The position numbers and the translations under genes are program-made. A stretch of 64,000 nucleotides of DNA from Labia minor (lineage: Eukaryota > Arthropoda > Insecta > Dermaptera > Spongiphoridae), in the NCBI GenBank assembly GCA_963082975.1, contig OY720344.1:64136546-64200545 (forward strand). Direction: 5' to 3'. Positions 1 to 11,726 of the stretch are shown piece after piece. The stretch's first letter is position 1. Each line of letters starts with the position of its first letter. The notes under the pieces are model-generated. The model was given only the letters and a program-made list of their open reading frames with translations. It made no database searches and was not told the origin of the DNA.

Positions 1-688
1 CCCATTAATAAACCTCCACCTTTGGTCTTTCTCGACCTAGTGACTCCTATAGGTAAATTCTCTATATCCACCTTCTGTTTCATCACTACCTTCAGGTCCT
101 CACATACACGGCCCGCCTTTGGTCTCACCATGAGGACATTTTGTTCACGTGAATTCTTCTTTAAAATCTCACTTAAGGTTTTATTCTTTTCTTTTTCTTT
201 CTCTCCCCCGTTTCTCAATGCAATCATGATTGTCTTTATCTCCCTTAATTCAGCTTTTAAATCCTGAAGTTCCTCCATTACTAGTTCCTATTATCCACTC
301 TTTTGACTTCCGCTTTGCATAGCATCTCGTTTTTTATAGAGTGAACGATATCAATTATTTCTGTGCACTTCTTGTCACTTTCATAATACTTCCCGGAAGG
401 ACCAGGGAGCACAACAGAGTCGCCTGATGTCACCGAGCTCACCGATGTCCTTCTTTATCGCAGTGTCTCAATTCTAGCGAGCTCTGCTTGAGAGTCATTC
501 ATTACCTTTTTAAATTGGCCCTCATACGTTACCAAGTGCTTTGTCTCTTTTTTCCACACCTTATGCTTATTTGAACATCCAGGGTGGAAGAATTGCTTCT
601 CGCATGCAGTACACTGGTTTATTGTCTTAACAATAGGCTTTTTACAAACAACACACGAGTATTCCGGGTAGTCCGACATTATGCTCAC
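1..688 (-). pseudogene. LINE ORF1 (gag-like) relic, runs off the window start
   Basis: Read on the minus strand, 688-455 opens with a small cysteine/histidine zinc finger of PHD type (pairs CVVC and CTAC, then FHPGC). After a frame-disturbed linker, 278-1 reads openly through a charged coiled coil (MEELQDLKAELREIK) into a block containing NVLMVRPKAG and SRKTKGGG. A zinc finger, then a coiled coil, then this RNA-binding block is the layout of ORF1 proteins in several LINE clades (Jockey, CR1 and I-like). That is family knowledge; the cysteine pairs and open frames are seen directly. At least two frame breaks lie between 455 and 278, so the gene is dead. The rest of the element lies before base 1. 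The clade cannot be fixed from this part. Confidence 0.6.
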
Positions 689-690
689 CC

Positions 691-695
691 ATATA

Positions 696-733
<38 letters not shown>
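691..733. repeat. (AT)n microsatellite
   Basis: An AT dinucleotide run lies between the LINE ORF1 relic and the Tc1-type element. The TA target of the latter sits at its right edge. Confidence 0.9.
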
Positions 734-736
<3 letters not shown>

Positions 737-1310
737 GGGTTGGACAAAAATATGGAAACACCTTTAAAAAAACATGTTTCTTTGCTTAAGCACGGCCAGC
801 AATTCCCTGTTTATGAAGCTTCCTTCTAAATGTTTTGGTACTCACAGGGTTCGGTAACACAACATTCATTTCAGCAGTAACTTTTGCAGCTGTGGTCTTC
901 TTATTTTTCGTCACAATTGCCCTTAATGATCATCTGTCACGATTACTCAGGACACACTTTCGTCCGCGATGTGATTTAGCAGATGATGTTTTTCCGCTTT
1001 TCAAATATGCGGAATAAATCTTCGATACAGTACCTCTTGATACACTAAACACCTCGGCTACCTTGCTTACGGAAGCATCTACCATACGTGCTCCAACAAT
1101 TTGCCCACGTTCGAAGTCTGTTAACTCTGACATAATCCAATGACAACCTCACATAACAGTACTCCGACAACAACTGAAATGTTTAGCACATTTACGAAGT
1201 TGTATAGTATAGTCAAAAACGCCAGCGGCACCTACATATCTCATTAAAATCATTCTTTCTTTTCAAACATGCATTTCACAAGGTGTTTCCATATTTTTGT
1301 CCAACCCCTT
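734..1310. mobile_element. Tc1/mariner-type element, internally deleted (MITE-like)
   Basis: The ends are inverted copies sharing GGGGTTGGACAAAAATATGG and a few more bases, flanked by TA on both sides (732-733 and 1311-1312). This is the TA duplication of the Tc1/mariner superfamily. At 577 bp the element is far shorter than a full copy of about 1.3-1.7 kb. It keeps only the N-terminal DNA-binding part of the transposase on the minus strand and has lost the DDE catalytic part. It can only move if a full relative supplies transposase. The two termini have diverged slightly beyond the first 28 bases. Confidence 0.85.
786..1133 (-). pseudogene. Tc1-type transposase, N-terminal DNA-binding region only
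   Basis: The frame starts at 1133 with MSELTDFERGQIVGARM, followed by a helix-turn-helix of the paired-like type (VAEVFSVSRGTVSKIY). After one in-frame stop (near 930) it continues through SLRAIVTKNKKTTAAKV and TKTFRRKLHKQGI, the second helix-turn-helix of Tc1 transposases, to a stop at 786. In the family these two motifs bind the inverted repeats and are followed by a DDE/D domain of about 200 residues. Here the frame stops at the 3' terminus, so no catalytic residue remains. Confidence 0.75.
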
Positions 1311-1312
1311 TA

Positions 1313-3516
1313 TATATATATATTTACAAAATAATTACAATTACAACTCAAACAAAATAATATTGAACAAAAATATAAAAATAATAATAACAAAAAACAA
1401 CATTAATAAAAACAAAAACAATAACAAGAAAATAGCAAAAACAATAATAAAAATATAAATATTATGGATTAGGAGATTAGGATAAAGAAGGGGAATTTGC
1501 ACTAACGGGGTTTGTCGTAGTGACTCGTGGAGAGGAGAGGGGAAGACCTCGGTGAGGAGATATTAATAAGGATTAAGAGTATTAGTATAAATAAAAAAGA
1601 TTAAATAAATAACTGGAAGTTATAGTTTTTGCAAATAGTGGGAGAAGTTCACTGGTGGTCAATCTAAAACACTTGGCAAAAAAAGTGTCCAAAAGGTATC
1701 GATAGAATCAACCAACCTTTGTGAAAATTGGCGAAATGCACAGTCACACCACAATAAATTCACCACCAAAAAAATAAGGAAAAAAACAAACAAAAAACAA
1801 CGGAGTTAATATCAAATAACTGGGAGCCCACTAAGAGTGCATGCGAACCTCCTAATCGTTCAACTCTCTTTTTTCCAAAAAATCTATCTATCTATCTATA
1901 TATAGGTAGATAGATATATTCCTAATTTCTTTAATAAATGAATGAGTTAGTGGAGTAAAAAGATCTTTCAACTCCTCTCACTCATTTTTTTATCTTTTCA
2001 AGAAGAACCATGTTCTAGATACTGAAGTACGCTCTTCCTTGAACAATTGGAAAATGAAATTAAAATAGGGAAGTTATCGATGGATAACTTTCCCTTCAAG
2101 TGACGTGTGAGTGTATGAATGAATGTGTGTGAGTGTGTGTATGAATGAAAAACAACTTTTATCAAATTTACTAATAGTTTTGTATAAACTGATTGTAAAT
2201 AGAAAATAAAATGAAAAAAAAATATTTATATATGACAATATTTAATGTTTAATTTATGATGATTGAAGAATAATAAATGTTTCTCTTGCTAATAGTTGAT
2301 TCACTTTTCAGTCAGAAGAGTAAATATGATTTAAGAGTTACTCTAATTTTGAACCATTTCTCTATTTATTTTGTCTGTAAAAAAACATAAATTATATTTT
2401 TATATTATACAAATCTCCTTTTTTCCCTCTCGTTGGGTATAAATTTGAAGATTTGCTTTTCTTCTTTTATTCCATCCCTTTATTTACAATTTGAATATTT
2501 TCTATTTATATTCTATTTTTTTTTCAAAATTACATTATATATATATAAGATAAATGGATTTTTTATAACTTCCTTCTTCCGATTCAATTTATTTGTATAT
2601 TAGTAAAAAAAGAATAATTTGAATGAATTCAAATTTATTACTATATTACTAAAGTAATATCATTTTATAGTTCAGTTTGTTTGTAACAGTGTACAATTTA
2701 ATTTACATTTTAATAACCCTTTGTTATTATTTGTGAATATTTGGGCGTGTTTGGAAGTCCAAGGTTAAATTCTTGCTTTGAATTATCAAATTGATCATTT
2801 TATGATTTTGTAATTTATTTTTATTAGAGCTAGATTTAAGATTAAGTGATATTTAATCCCTCTATTGATATCTTGTTCAAGTTCCCCCTTGAGATTCAAA
2901 CTAAATTCTTTCGAAACTTATTTTATTTCGAAATTGATTAAAATAGATATAATTATAATAAATGTATAAATATATATTTCTAAATGATTTAATATAAATC
3001 ACAACAAACATAAAAATATTGCCTAAAATTAAAAAAATTATAAATTTAGTTTGAAACTAACCAAGAAAAGGAATAAATTAATTTGAAATAATATTCTGAA
3101 TATGTTGCATGTTTTTCTATTTTTTTTTTTTTGATTTTGATTGTTTTGTTTTTGTACTTATTCTTTTTTCAAACTGATGCCAAATATCGAGCGAGAATCT
3201 TTTCTCTTAAAAGAATATTCCCTCTCTGTAAAGTCCAAAGAAATTGATTACTCGAGTTGTTTTTTAAGAGGGGAAGAAGGATATTTATTGTTCACAATAG
3301 AACTCGACTGCGACATTCATTAAACAATCCAAGTCTTATAAACTAATACTTTTTTAATAAATATAAAAACAATCAAAATTTATAAAAAAAATATTTTTAA
3401 ATAAATTGAAAAATATAATTTTTTAAATATAACATTCAAATGAAAAATTCGAGTATTAGGTTACGCGGTCGATTTAAATAGAACTCAATTAAAAATTAAT
3501 AGTCGCTGGAATAGAG
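1313..3516. other. AT-rich intergenic DNA with simple repeats
   Basis: I see no coding sequence. It holds an A/C-rich stretch (about 1320-1460), a short GC-richer patch (1490-1560), an inverted TATC/GATA tetranucleotide tract (1888-1920) that can fold into a hairpin, and a GTGTGA/GAATG minisatellite-like patch (2104-2152). Confidence 0.6.
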
Positions 3517-3858
3517 ATGGGGCTTGAATTTAATAAAGCTAAGACAAAATATTTATTAACAGAGAGGAATAATATTAACACAAAAAATCTTCATATTCAA
3601 AACGTAGGATTTGAAAATATAGAAAAATTTAAATACTTAGGTTCTGTAATCACGAAGGATAAGAATATTCAAGAAGAATTTAAAAATCGTGGTTCCAATC
3701 GAGTAATGCCTGTTATCATGCACCAAAGAGACATATCTCGTCAAAAATATTATCAAAGGGAATCAAAATATATAAATTATTTTTATGGGTGTGAGCATTC
3801 ACATGAAAATTATACATTAAATAACAAATCATTATCTTCTACCTATATATATTTGTAG
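3517..3858 (+). pseudogene. LINE ORF2 fragment, end of the reverse transcriptase domain
   Basis: A 113-codon open frame contains LEFNKAKTKYLL and, about 30 residues later, FKYLGSVITKDKNIQEEF. The pair (a lysine-rich 'K-T-K' strand, then F-K-Y-L-G-S) is the hallmark that follows the YADD active site in the reverse transcriptase of many animal LINEs. The second half then diverges and ends. Neither the catalytic YADD nor the endonuclease is here, so it is an isolated 5'-truncated and decayed piece. A closely similar, more decayed segment lies at 25676-25885, which suggests one LINE family. Confidence 0.6.
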
Positions 3859-4629
3859 TTATGTATTTAAACTAATACATATTATAATATCGTCTATCTT
3901 TAGAATTTGAAGAATATCTTTGAGAATTTCTTTTAGAAATTTAAGTATTAAGTAATTTTTAAATACCGCAGTCTTGTATTTGAACAAGTTCATTTCACTT
4001 TGTTCTTTTTTAATTAAAGTAATTACTGCGCTGTTCATAAATATCATAGAATAATAAAATTAAATATTCCACAGTTAAGAAAATCAAGATAAAAGTTGAG
4101 AAGATCCGTTATACTGATCATACAACACCTCTATTCTTTTTAGGTGGCATTCGCTGTTCAAAAACTTGAGGTCAATAAAATTAAAACACTGCAATGATTC
4201 AATTTGTCTAATTTTCAGATTCAAGTTAGTTTTAATATTATGAAAGACCCTTTTTTATTAATATATAATTATTATTGTCTATAAATGCTTTTTATTTATT
4301 TAAAATTTAATGTGTTATTATTCTTATTAAACGAACAAATGATACCTTTTATAGAAGTTGGTTGCTACTGATTTTTGTGGTTGTATTTAATCTTTGAGAA
4401 AAATAAAAAGCACAGAAACCTCACAGGATCAGATTATTGAAGTTTAAAAGATTTTGACGAGTAAACATCGAGATTATAGGTGAATATATGGAGTGAGTAG
4501 AGCAGAAATTGAGGAAGATGAATATTTTGTAGGGAAATGACGTAGTCTCCTTTTATTTGAATTTGAGACACTTTTTGTATAATATTAAATTATGAACAAA
4601 TCAATAAACGATGAATTGATGAAAATTGT

Positions 4630-4675
<46 letters not shown>

Positions 4676-5280
4676 GTTAGGGAGTAGGAAAAGGTGTGGT
4701 AGACGCTCTTTCGGTGCTAATTCAATTTGAGACATGAGGCGAGCGAGGCCTTAAATGAATTAGGGAGGCTAAAAGGCCAGTCGTAAATGGGACAATTCCC
4801 TGCCCTGGACACATATGGAGGCCAACCGGACCTAAAAGATTGCATCTGGCATTCGATGGGATATTCTATTATGAAAGTGAGAGCGAACGATTAAATAAAA
4901 AACATTCAAAAATAAATTACTTCATTATCATTGCTATTTTTTATATTTAATCACAGTTCGTTGAGATCGCTAAATGAGCCTGTCATCTTCCAACCTTTCC
5001 CAAAATGCTAGAGCATAATATGATGAATATGAAGATGATTTTCGATACGCAGTTCTATAAATGAAAGAGAGAAAATTATTTTTATAATAAAATAATTAAC
5101 AAAATACCATTTTTTTCAAGAAATAAAAGGCGCGGATAATTATAGATCAATCTATTAGTTATTCTATATAGATATTTAAATATAAAACGTCTTTAAAATT
5201 TATTTAAAAGGTACATGATAATTAATGAGTTCATAGTCTTTTTATTCATATTTAGGCTGATCATATTAATGTACATGTTA
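3859..5280. other. AT-rich intergenic DNA, one GC-richer patch
   Basis: It holds an (AT)n run at 4634-4668. The patch at 4670-4870 has clearly higher GC and mixed composition (for example GAGGCGAGCGAGGCC) and may be a repeat fragment or an old exon. I could not assign it. Confidence 0.5.
4634..4668. repeat. (AT)n microsatellite
   Basis: A perfect or near-perfect AT dinucleotide run. Confidence 0.9.
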
Positions 5281-6044
5281 CGGCCAATGTCCGAAATCGA
5301 CAATTCGGGAAACAGTAAATAATCAATCTTCAACTCCAAATTAAATAAATGTATAATATTATTTATATTAAAATATTTATGATATATTTAAAAATATTAA
5401 TTACTTATTACTACAATAATATAATATAAACTAATATAAACAGTGAATTAATAATCTTTAATTCATCACTTGTTACTGCAGGATAAACTTTTGTGGCATT
5501 TTGAATTGCAAAGCAGTTTGCTATTTTTGAATTTGCAGCGGTTCGTTGTGCACTTTGTAGTGCAATTACACCTACTGTAGCCTTGGCTGCTGTTCAGTGA
5601 TTGTGAAGACGTGACGTTTCATAGTGATTTTTCTTTTGTGCCCACGGATGCCAATGTGAGCAATTTCTCGTGCACTTCTGGAATACAGTTGTTTAAGAAC
5701 ACCTTGTTCCGATCCTAGCTTGAAAGCGCCCCTTTTACTTAATAAATTAAACTTACTCACAATTAAACCGCTATAAGAATAATAAAATCAAGTCACAGCA
5801 TCTCCGAAAATGTCACTACTTGAAACTGTCAAGTGCAAGCTGCCATCACACGGCAAAACCGACAGTTGTGCCACCTACTGGAGAGTCAGAACTTCTTATT
5901 TTAGCCAGCGATTTCTCGGCACTTCTGGAAGTGGCCGGCTAAAGTAGCAAATTACATTAACAATTTCTAGTAGATCGGATATTGGTCACACGCCTTGGCC
6001 ACTTTCCGAAATGGCTGGCCAATTCCCGAATTCGGCTTTTGGCC
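5281..6044. mobile_element. Possible non-autonomous DNA transposon with imperfect inverted ends
   Basis: The left end begins CGGCCAATGTCCGAAATCG. The right end, read in reverse, begins GGCCAAAAGCCGAATTCGG. They are imperfect inverted copies with TTA(A/C)-like bases just outside, compatible with a TTAA-type target but not proving it. The inside is GC-richer than its surroundings. On the minus strand (5760-5572) there is a 62-codon ORF rich in basic residues (RGAFKLGSEQGVLKQLY, REIAHIGIRGHKRK) that could be a DNA-binding remnant. The superfamily is not identified, and the ends could be coincidental GGCC-rich repeats. Confidence 0.4.
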
Positions 6045-6963
6045 TTAAAATATATAACTGCTAAAAGTGACGGACTCTAAAACTTATATTTCTACTGAAA
6101 ACTCAATTTTTTTGCAACAATTGTATAACTTTAAGTATAATTAGTAAACTAGTAATAGAATATCATACAAATGGTAATAAAAATAATGGGATGTACCTAT
6201 GTAGATTGAATAGATATGTTGTTTGTTATTCGAGTGTAAATATCATATATTTATATATTCACTCAATAAAATTAAAAATAAAACAACTCTAAAAGAGATT
6301 TTATTTCTATTTCTAGATAAAGGAATGGTTGAATGAGAGGGAGAGGTAGAAAGATATGGTCACACATGTTTATTTACTCTTTACATGTAAACACGTCCAA
6401 TGCAAAGGTAAATATTAACTATATCCTGTTGTAGTGGCAAAGGGGTCTTCATTCCATGCTTGCACTCGTAGATGACCGGAAGACACGGGAGTCATTCATC
6501 CAAGGACATGATGTGCGAGGGGCATGACAACAATGTCATTAAGCATCGCTCGGCCACTTCATTCGGCTTCACTTCACTACACTTGATTTCATTTCACCTG
6601 GCTACTCAATAAGAAAAAAATAACCTTCCCAATCTCTAGGCAACCAATACAAATTGTCCCCTCCCAATGAAAATTTCCCCCCAAAAAATTATTGCTAATC
6701 AAGGCCAAAGAACTTTATAAAAGTGGAGAGGTGAAAGGGATGAATGAAGACGGGGATAGGGAAGGAGAAGAGATCTGGTGATAAAAAATATCGATCTCAA
6801 GCTTTTCTATTCATCTATTCCATCTCATCATTAGCATCACAACAACAACAATAACAACAACAAAATGACAAAAATAAATTCCTTAGTAACATGATTTGAA
6901 TATAATTGATTTATTATTATCTACCTACTTTCCTCTCTGATATGATACACCAAATCGTATATC
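6045..6963. other. Intergenic, no gene recognised
   Basis: AT-rich DNA with a more balanced patch at 6425-6610 (many CATTTCA/CACTTCA words) and an ACAACAACAATAAC run near 6840. I see no frame or element ends. Confidence 0.5.
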
Positions 6964-7101
6964 TTTTTACCGACCGCGATAGTAAAGGAGGTATTGTTTT
7001 CACACCAAATTTCAATGTGGAGATTTTTACATATCTCCAAGAATCATGCATTTTCTTAACAGAAATAAGCGGGAGTGTCCTCCCCTAGACTTTCCCGCAT
7101 A
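6964..7101 (+). mobile_element. HINE family A head joined to an inverted family B tail
   Basis: It begins with the family A head (TTTTTACCGACCG...GGAGGTATTG) and continues for about 105 bp as in the copy at 32906. At about 7070 it switches to the family B tail in the opposite orientation: stem-loop GGGAG-tgtc-CTCCC at 7071-7084, then TTTCCCGCATA at 7091-7101. It is therefore a chimera or two abutting truncated insertions. Confidence 0.65.
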
Positions 7102-7209
7102 TAAATAGGTATAAAGAGTTGTGAATGAATATTTAGAATGTGTAAACTTGGTATTGATAAAGAGCCAGTTCGTATTAGTTTATTGGTGTCAAATTTGATA
7201 TTTGGTAAC

Positions 7210-7212
<3 letters not shown>

Positions 7213-7240
<28 letters not shown>
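7213..7240. repeat. (AT)n microsatellite
   Basis: An AT dinucleotide run at the edge of the palindromic repeat cluster. The rest of 7102-7261 shows no gene. Confidence 0.9.
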
Positions 7241-7244
<4 letters not shown>

Positions 7245-7261
7245 AAAGTGCTACTTCCGGT

Positions 7262-7791
7262 TAACTGATATTTTAAATGTAAAAAAAACAGATATGGATA
7301 TAATATAAATATTTTTAATTTTATTTTATTTATAATATATAAGGGCTGGCTGTGACGTCATGAAGTGCTGGGTGACGTCATATAATTTTAAATTAAGAAA
7401 AAACTAATGAAGATGATTTTTCTCGAGGATAAAACCAATACAAAGTGCATAACACGTGGAGATATGTCCTCACGTGAAATTTGATATGAAAATAACCCTT
7501 CACTTCCTCTCTTCGATCGGCAATACTAGCACTTCCGGTTTCCGGATTTGCACCAAAAGTTGATCAATTCATCCTACTGATGTATTAAGTAAATATACCA
7601 AATTTCATCAAAATCCGTTGAGCCGTTCAGGCTGTACACATCTATACGGACGGACGGACAGACATCATGCTAAAAATACTTTTTTCTGCTAAGAAAATGC
7701 ATGATTCGTAGAGATATGTACCTAAAAATATCCATAGGTGAAATTTGGTGTGAAAACAATACCTCCCTTACTATCGTCGGTCGGTAAAAAA
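7262..7791 (-). mobile_element. HINE family A copy, tail missing
   Basis: Reverse complement of the family A sequence. The head with CCGACCGACGATAGTA lies at the right edge, followed leftwards by a CCGT tetranucleotide tract, the words GATGAAATTTGGTA and CGGAAACCGGAAGT, and a TGACGTCA palindrome. Homology stops near 7262, before the subterminal repeat and stem-loop. It forms a large inverted repeat with 8245-8660. Confidence 0.75.
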
Positions 7792-7795
7792 GAAA

Positions 7796-8244
7796 CGCTA
7801 CTTGTATAGGTAAAATGTCACTTCCGGTAGTCAGATCATGATGAAATTTGGTATCTGAATTATTTTCATATTTTTAAATCTATATACAAAATATGAAGCA
7901 AATATCTCGAAGCAAACTGGTACTTTACTTGAAAGGTAAACGCAACCAGTGTAGGTAAAGAACCATTTCCGGTTAACCGATTTTGACGAAATTTTGATAG
8001 AAATCTACAAACTGTGAATAATATCGGTGTACCAAATTTCGAAGTCCTAGCTTGATTAGTTTTTGAGTAAATTTGCTTACAGACATTACATACATACATA
8101 CATACACACACACAGACATAATTCGAAAAATGGTATTTTCCGCCTCAGGGAGGTCTAAAACGTCAAGATCTATCGAAATCTCGAAGTCGAAATTTTTGAC
8201 GATTCCAATACTTCCCTTATACGAAGTATGCGGGAAAGTAAAAA
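7796..8244 (-). mobile_element. HINE family B copy, tail missing
   Basis: Reverse complement of the copy at 15812-16250. The head hairpin (TTTCCCGCATAC...GGGAAGTATTGG) is at the right edge, with a TACA/CA microsatellite at 8085-8115. It sits between two opposed family A copies, as if inserted into or next to the head of one. Confidence 0.75.
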
Positions 8245-8770
8245 GTATTTTTAGTATAATGTCTGTCCGTCCGTCCGTCCGTCCGTATAGATGTGTAGAG
8301 CCTGAACGGCTCAACGGATTTTGATGAAATTTGGTATATTTACTTAATGCATCAGTGGGATGAATTGATCAACTTTTGGTGCAAATCCGGAAACCGGAAG
8401 TGGTAGTATTAGCGATCGATGATAGGAAGGGAAGGGTTATTTTCGCACTAAATTTCACATAAGGAGATTTTTTTACATATCACCACGAATCATGCACTTT
8501 GTATTAGTTTTATTCTCGAGAAAAATCATTTTTATTAGTTTTTTTCTTAATTTAAAATTATATGACGTCATCCAGCCATTCATTACGTCACAGCCTGGTC
8601 TCACATATATATTATAAATAAAATAAAATGAAAAATATTTATGTTATATCCATATCTGTTTTTTATTACATTAATAGATATATTAAAATTATTTGAAATT
8701 GTTTCTGTAGCTGGAAATTAATTTATTTCAAACCGTCGGTCGGTTCGGACCTGGCCACAGGTCAACTTAT
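8245..8770 (+). mobile_element. HINE family A copy, head missing, complete tail
   Basis: It starts inside the element at the CCGT tract and runs to the 3' end. The tail carries CGTCGGTCGGT (8734-8744), which is the inverse of the family A head motif ACCGACCGACG. The stem-loop GACCTG-gcca-CAGGTC follows at 8748-8763. This is one of two copies that show the full family A tail. Confidence 0.75.
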
Positions 8771-9642
8771 TTTTATTATTGTAATATATAAAATACTATT
8801 TCAATTTATTTGTATTATTATGTAAATTGATTTAAAAAAGATTCTATAACAATTACACGTTATACCAAAATTTTAGTCTTTTAAGAAATTTTCCTATTGT
8901 TTCAAAATAACAAAAAATAATATTCAAAGATTTTTTTGGAAACATTTTTTTCTTTCAGATGTATTATGTCCTTCAGTAATCAAGAAAAATACTGCCACAA
9001 TTTTGATTATGTCCAGTTTTTGATCCTTTTATATATTTAATCTGGATGTGACATAGACATATCAACTACAATTTTAATAAATAATTTATTTGAAGTTACG
9101 AGACTGTACTACATTTAGACATCTTTATTTATGATATTTTTTTTAAATAGACCACATTTTGGATTTTCGAAAAATTTATGAATTAACATTATAATTTTTC
9201 ATTAAAATTGAATGAAAATTATTGTTTTAATATAAAGAAATGAGCTAAAAATTTTATAACCTTATCCTATCTTTCCAAATTTTAATAGAGAGGGTTACAT
9301 TTAATCATAAATCCCAATGAAAATGATAAAATATTAGAATAATCCTTAAAAGCTAGTATGAATAATTAAAATCAATTTTCAGCAAGAGTTGTTATATTTC
9401 TTAATAATACTTAGACTACACATACGGTATATTGACTTATCATTTCCCTCGGTTCAACGACGGGAGAGAAATAGGGTAATTTTATTGGAAGATTTTTAAG
9501 GAATAAAAAAGTTCACCTCTCCCGGAAATACATTTTAAATTTGAATATCAAGGAATCCTTTAGCGTTTCTAAAACTAATATAACATTTACTTTTGACAGA
9601 TTTAGATATTTACTTAGTTTTGTATACAAAATATGTATATAA

Positions 9643-9692
<50 letters not shown>

Positions 9693-10344
9693 AATGTATA
9701 AATTCAGGATTTTTAGACAATAGAAAAGTTATTTTACTAAAACTAAATACTTCCATTTTGATATTATTTGTTAGATATATTGAATTCAACTAAAGATCAG
9801 AGAGAAGTGAAAAGCTTTATTCAAAAACAAACTCCTCTATACAAACAAGAGATAAACTTTCAATAAAGAGAAAAAGAGAGGAAATAATAAAATATATAAT
9901 GGAAAATATCTTTTATAAATCTCTTCAACGCCGTTCACAATTCTGGTTGGATTAGGACTCATCGGATCTTATGGAATTAAACATCATTTGGGGTAGATTA
10001 AAAAAAAATGTTAGCTCCAGTTGCAATAGGCGATATTAAATGAATTAAAACAGCAAAAAACACAAAATAGATAATCAATCCATTGATTACGTTCTCTTTT
10101 TATTCGTCAACCGGCTTGAGTTTTTAAGAGGATCATTATTGAGTGGATAATCTTTTGTCTTCTTTGTTTCATTATACTTTTATTTAAGTGTAATTCGATA
10201 TCTAGTTAAATATGAATATTGAAAGTAATTTAATTAAATAGAAATATAAGTTTTTTTCAGAGGCAATTGATCATAACAATAAATTGTTTAAAAATAGTCG
10301 GTGAATTGATGTCAGTAGTTCCTACGCGGATGAGGGAGGAAAAA
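8771..10344. other. AT-rich intergenic DNA
   Basis: No gene or element end recognised. An (AT)n run lies at 9644-9684. Confidence 0.6.
9644..9684. repeat. (AT)n microsatellite
   Basis: A dinucleotide run followed by ATGTATGTATAATG. Confidence 0.9.
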
Positions 10345-10945
10345 GAAGTGTCTCCACTCGACTATCTCCCAATTTGAATTGGAGTAATTAACACATATTA
10401 TATTTAAATTAAATTTAATTAATTAAATTATAAATTATAATAAATAAATAATATTTATTAAATCAGCGCGTGTTTGGCTCTTTGTTAATGGCATCACGTC
10501 ACGCGCTGGCACGTGATTTGCAGTGTTAAAAAATTAATTCCGGTACTTTCAACGATTCAATCAAGCTGAAATTCTATATATAACAGTTTTATACAATTTT
10601 TAATCATGTGAAAAACTATCAAACATATATCTTTATTTTTACGGTCAGTTTAGATGAAAACGTTGTAGGTAAATGTAGGTAGGTAGGTGATCTTCCGGTT
10701 GAGCTACATTTCTCAAAAGTTGATAGAAAACTACGAATTTGAATAATGACCGTATACCAAATCTTATTATTCTAGCTCAAACCTTTTTTGCGTAATCTTG
10801 TCTACTTACACACATACAGAGACAGTCATTTTTCTCAACCTTAGTGAAAATGACTCAGGGACCTTCAAAACATATAAAAACATCAAAATCTAGACATCGA
10901 AAATTTTCATGATCGCAATACTATCTCTGGCGAGATAGTAAAAAT
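10345..10945 (-). mobile_element. HINE family C copy, both ends present
   Basis: On the minus strand it begins with the head hairpin TACTATCTC-gcca-GAGATAGTA (10919-10939 region), preceded by five T. It then has the words ATTTTCACTAAGGTTGAG and CTGACCGTAAAAATAAAG, a GC-rich segment with GCGCGTGAC, and ends with GAGATAGTC plus the stem-loop GAGTG-gaga-CACTT (10346-10359). The total is about 600 bp. No ORF is conserved. Confidence 0.75.
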
Positions 10946-11537
10946 TGATGAGTGATCATAAATCCATCATTTAATCTACTTTATGAACATTTAAAAATTA
11001 TGGTCATGGGTAGAAGGTATTTTGAGTTTTTAGAAGATTTGGAGGATTATGACATAAAAAAGGTTGGGAAACACTGGCCTATAACCTACTTAACTACACC
11101 CTAAAAATTCTAAATAATAAAAACCTACAAATTCTATATTTAATTTAGATAAGAAGCATCTTGTTTGTAATTGAGGAACTAAATATAATGTATTTATATT
11201 TTCTTAAAATGTTTATCTGAATCCAACCAGACTCATATCAATTTGTAAAAATAAAAAAAAAATATTAAATTCTATTATTTTTGTATAAATAATTTAAATA
11301 TTTAAATTTTTAATCTTCTATTATAATTATATTATTATTCGATTTAAAAGAAAAAATAATAAAGTAACTATTTTTATTAAATTTATTTAAATGATCGAAA
11401 CACATAATTTTAATAAATTTTTATTTTATTTCATATTTATTTCATTTTGCACGTTTTTTTCTATTTTTATTTTGGAAAGCAAGTTAAAACGGAGACGATC
11501 TCTCTTTTATCAAATTTTTTTTCTATACTACTATTAC

Positions 11538-11726
11538 TTTTCCTAACGTTGTTCTTACAATGTCCATCCATTGGATGTCTGAGGTCTTAAAAAATAGCAG
11601 AGGAGTGGCGGTTAGTCCCCAGATGAAAAAGTAATAGGAGTCTTGGCAGGCCCTTAAAATTGGCCCTGGCTTCGGAATTAGATGACCTGAGGCTTTCATC
11701 ACGCCCAATGCTCTTTCAAACTCCAT
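11538..11726 (-). CDS. Candidate first coding exon of a host gene, unknown product
   Basis: On the minus strand an ATG at 11726 opens 63 codons (starting MEFERALGVMKASGHLIPKP) with even codon use, in contrast to the surrounding AT-rich filler. A hydrophobic stretch, YYFFIWGLTATPLLFF (residues about 32-47), could be a membrane segment. The frame reaches GGAAAA|GTAATAG, a plausible splice donor leaving phase 0, and would otherwise stop a few codons later. I do not recognise the family. An old transposon fragment remains possible. A homology search, or RNA reads spliced at 11537/11538, would decide. Confidence 0.35.

Noticed and set aside
7866..8324. Overlapping ORFs of 81-113 codons in the palindromic HINE cluster, and a similar one at 15848-16180
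   Set aside because: The frames run through microsatellites and hairpins, differ between copies and show no conserved domain. They are chance frames in non-coding elements.
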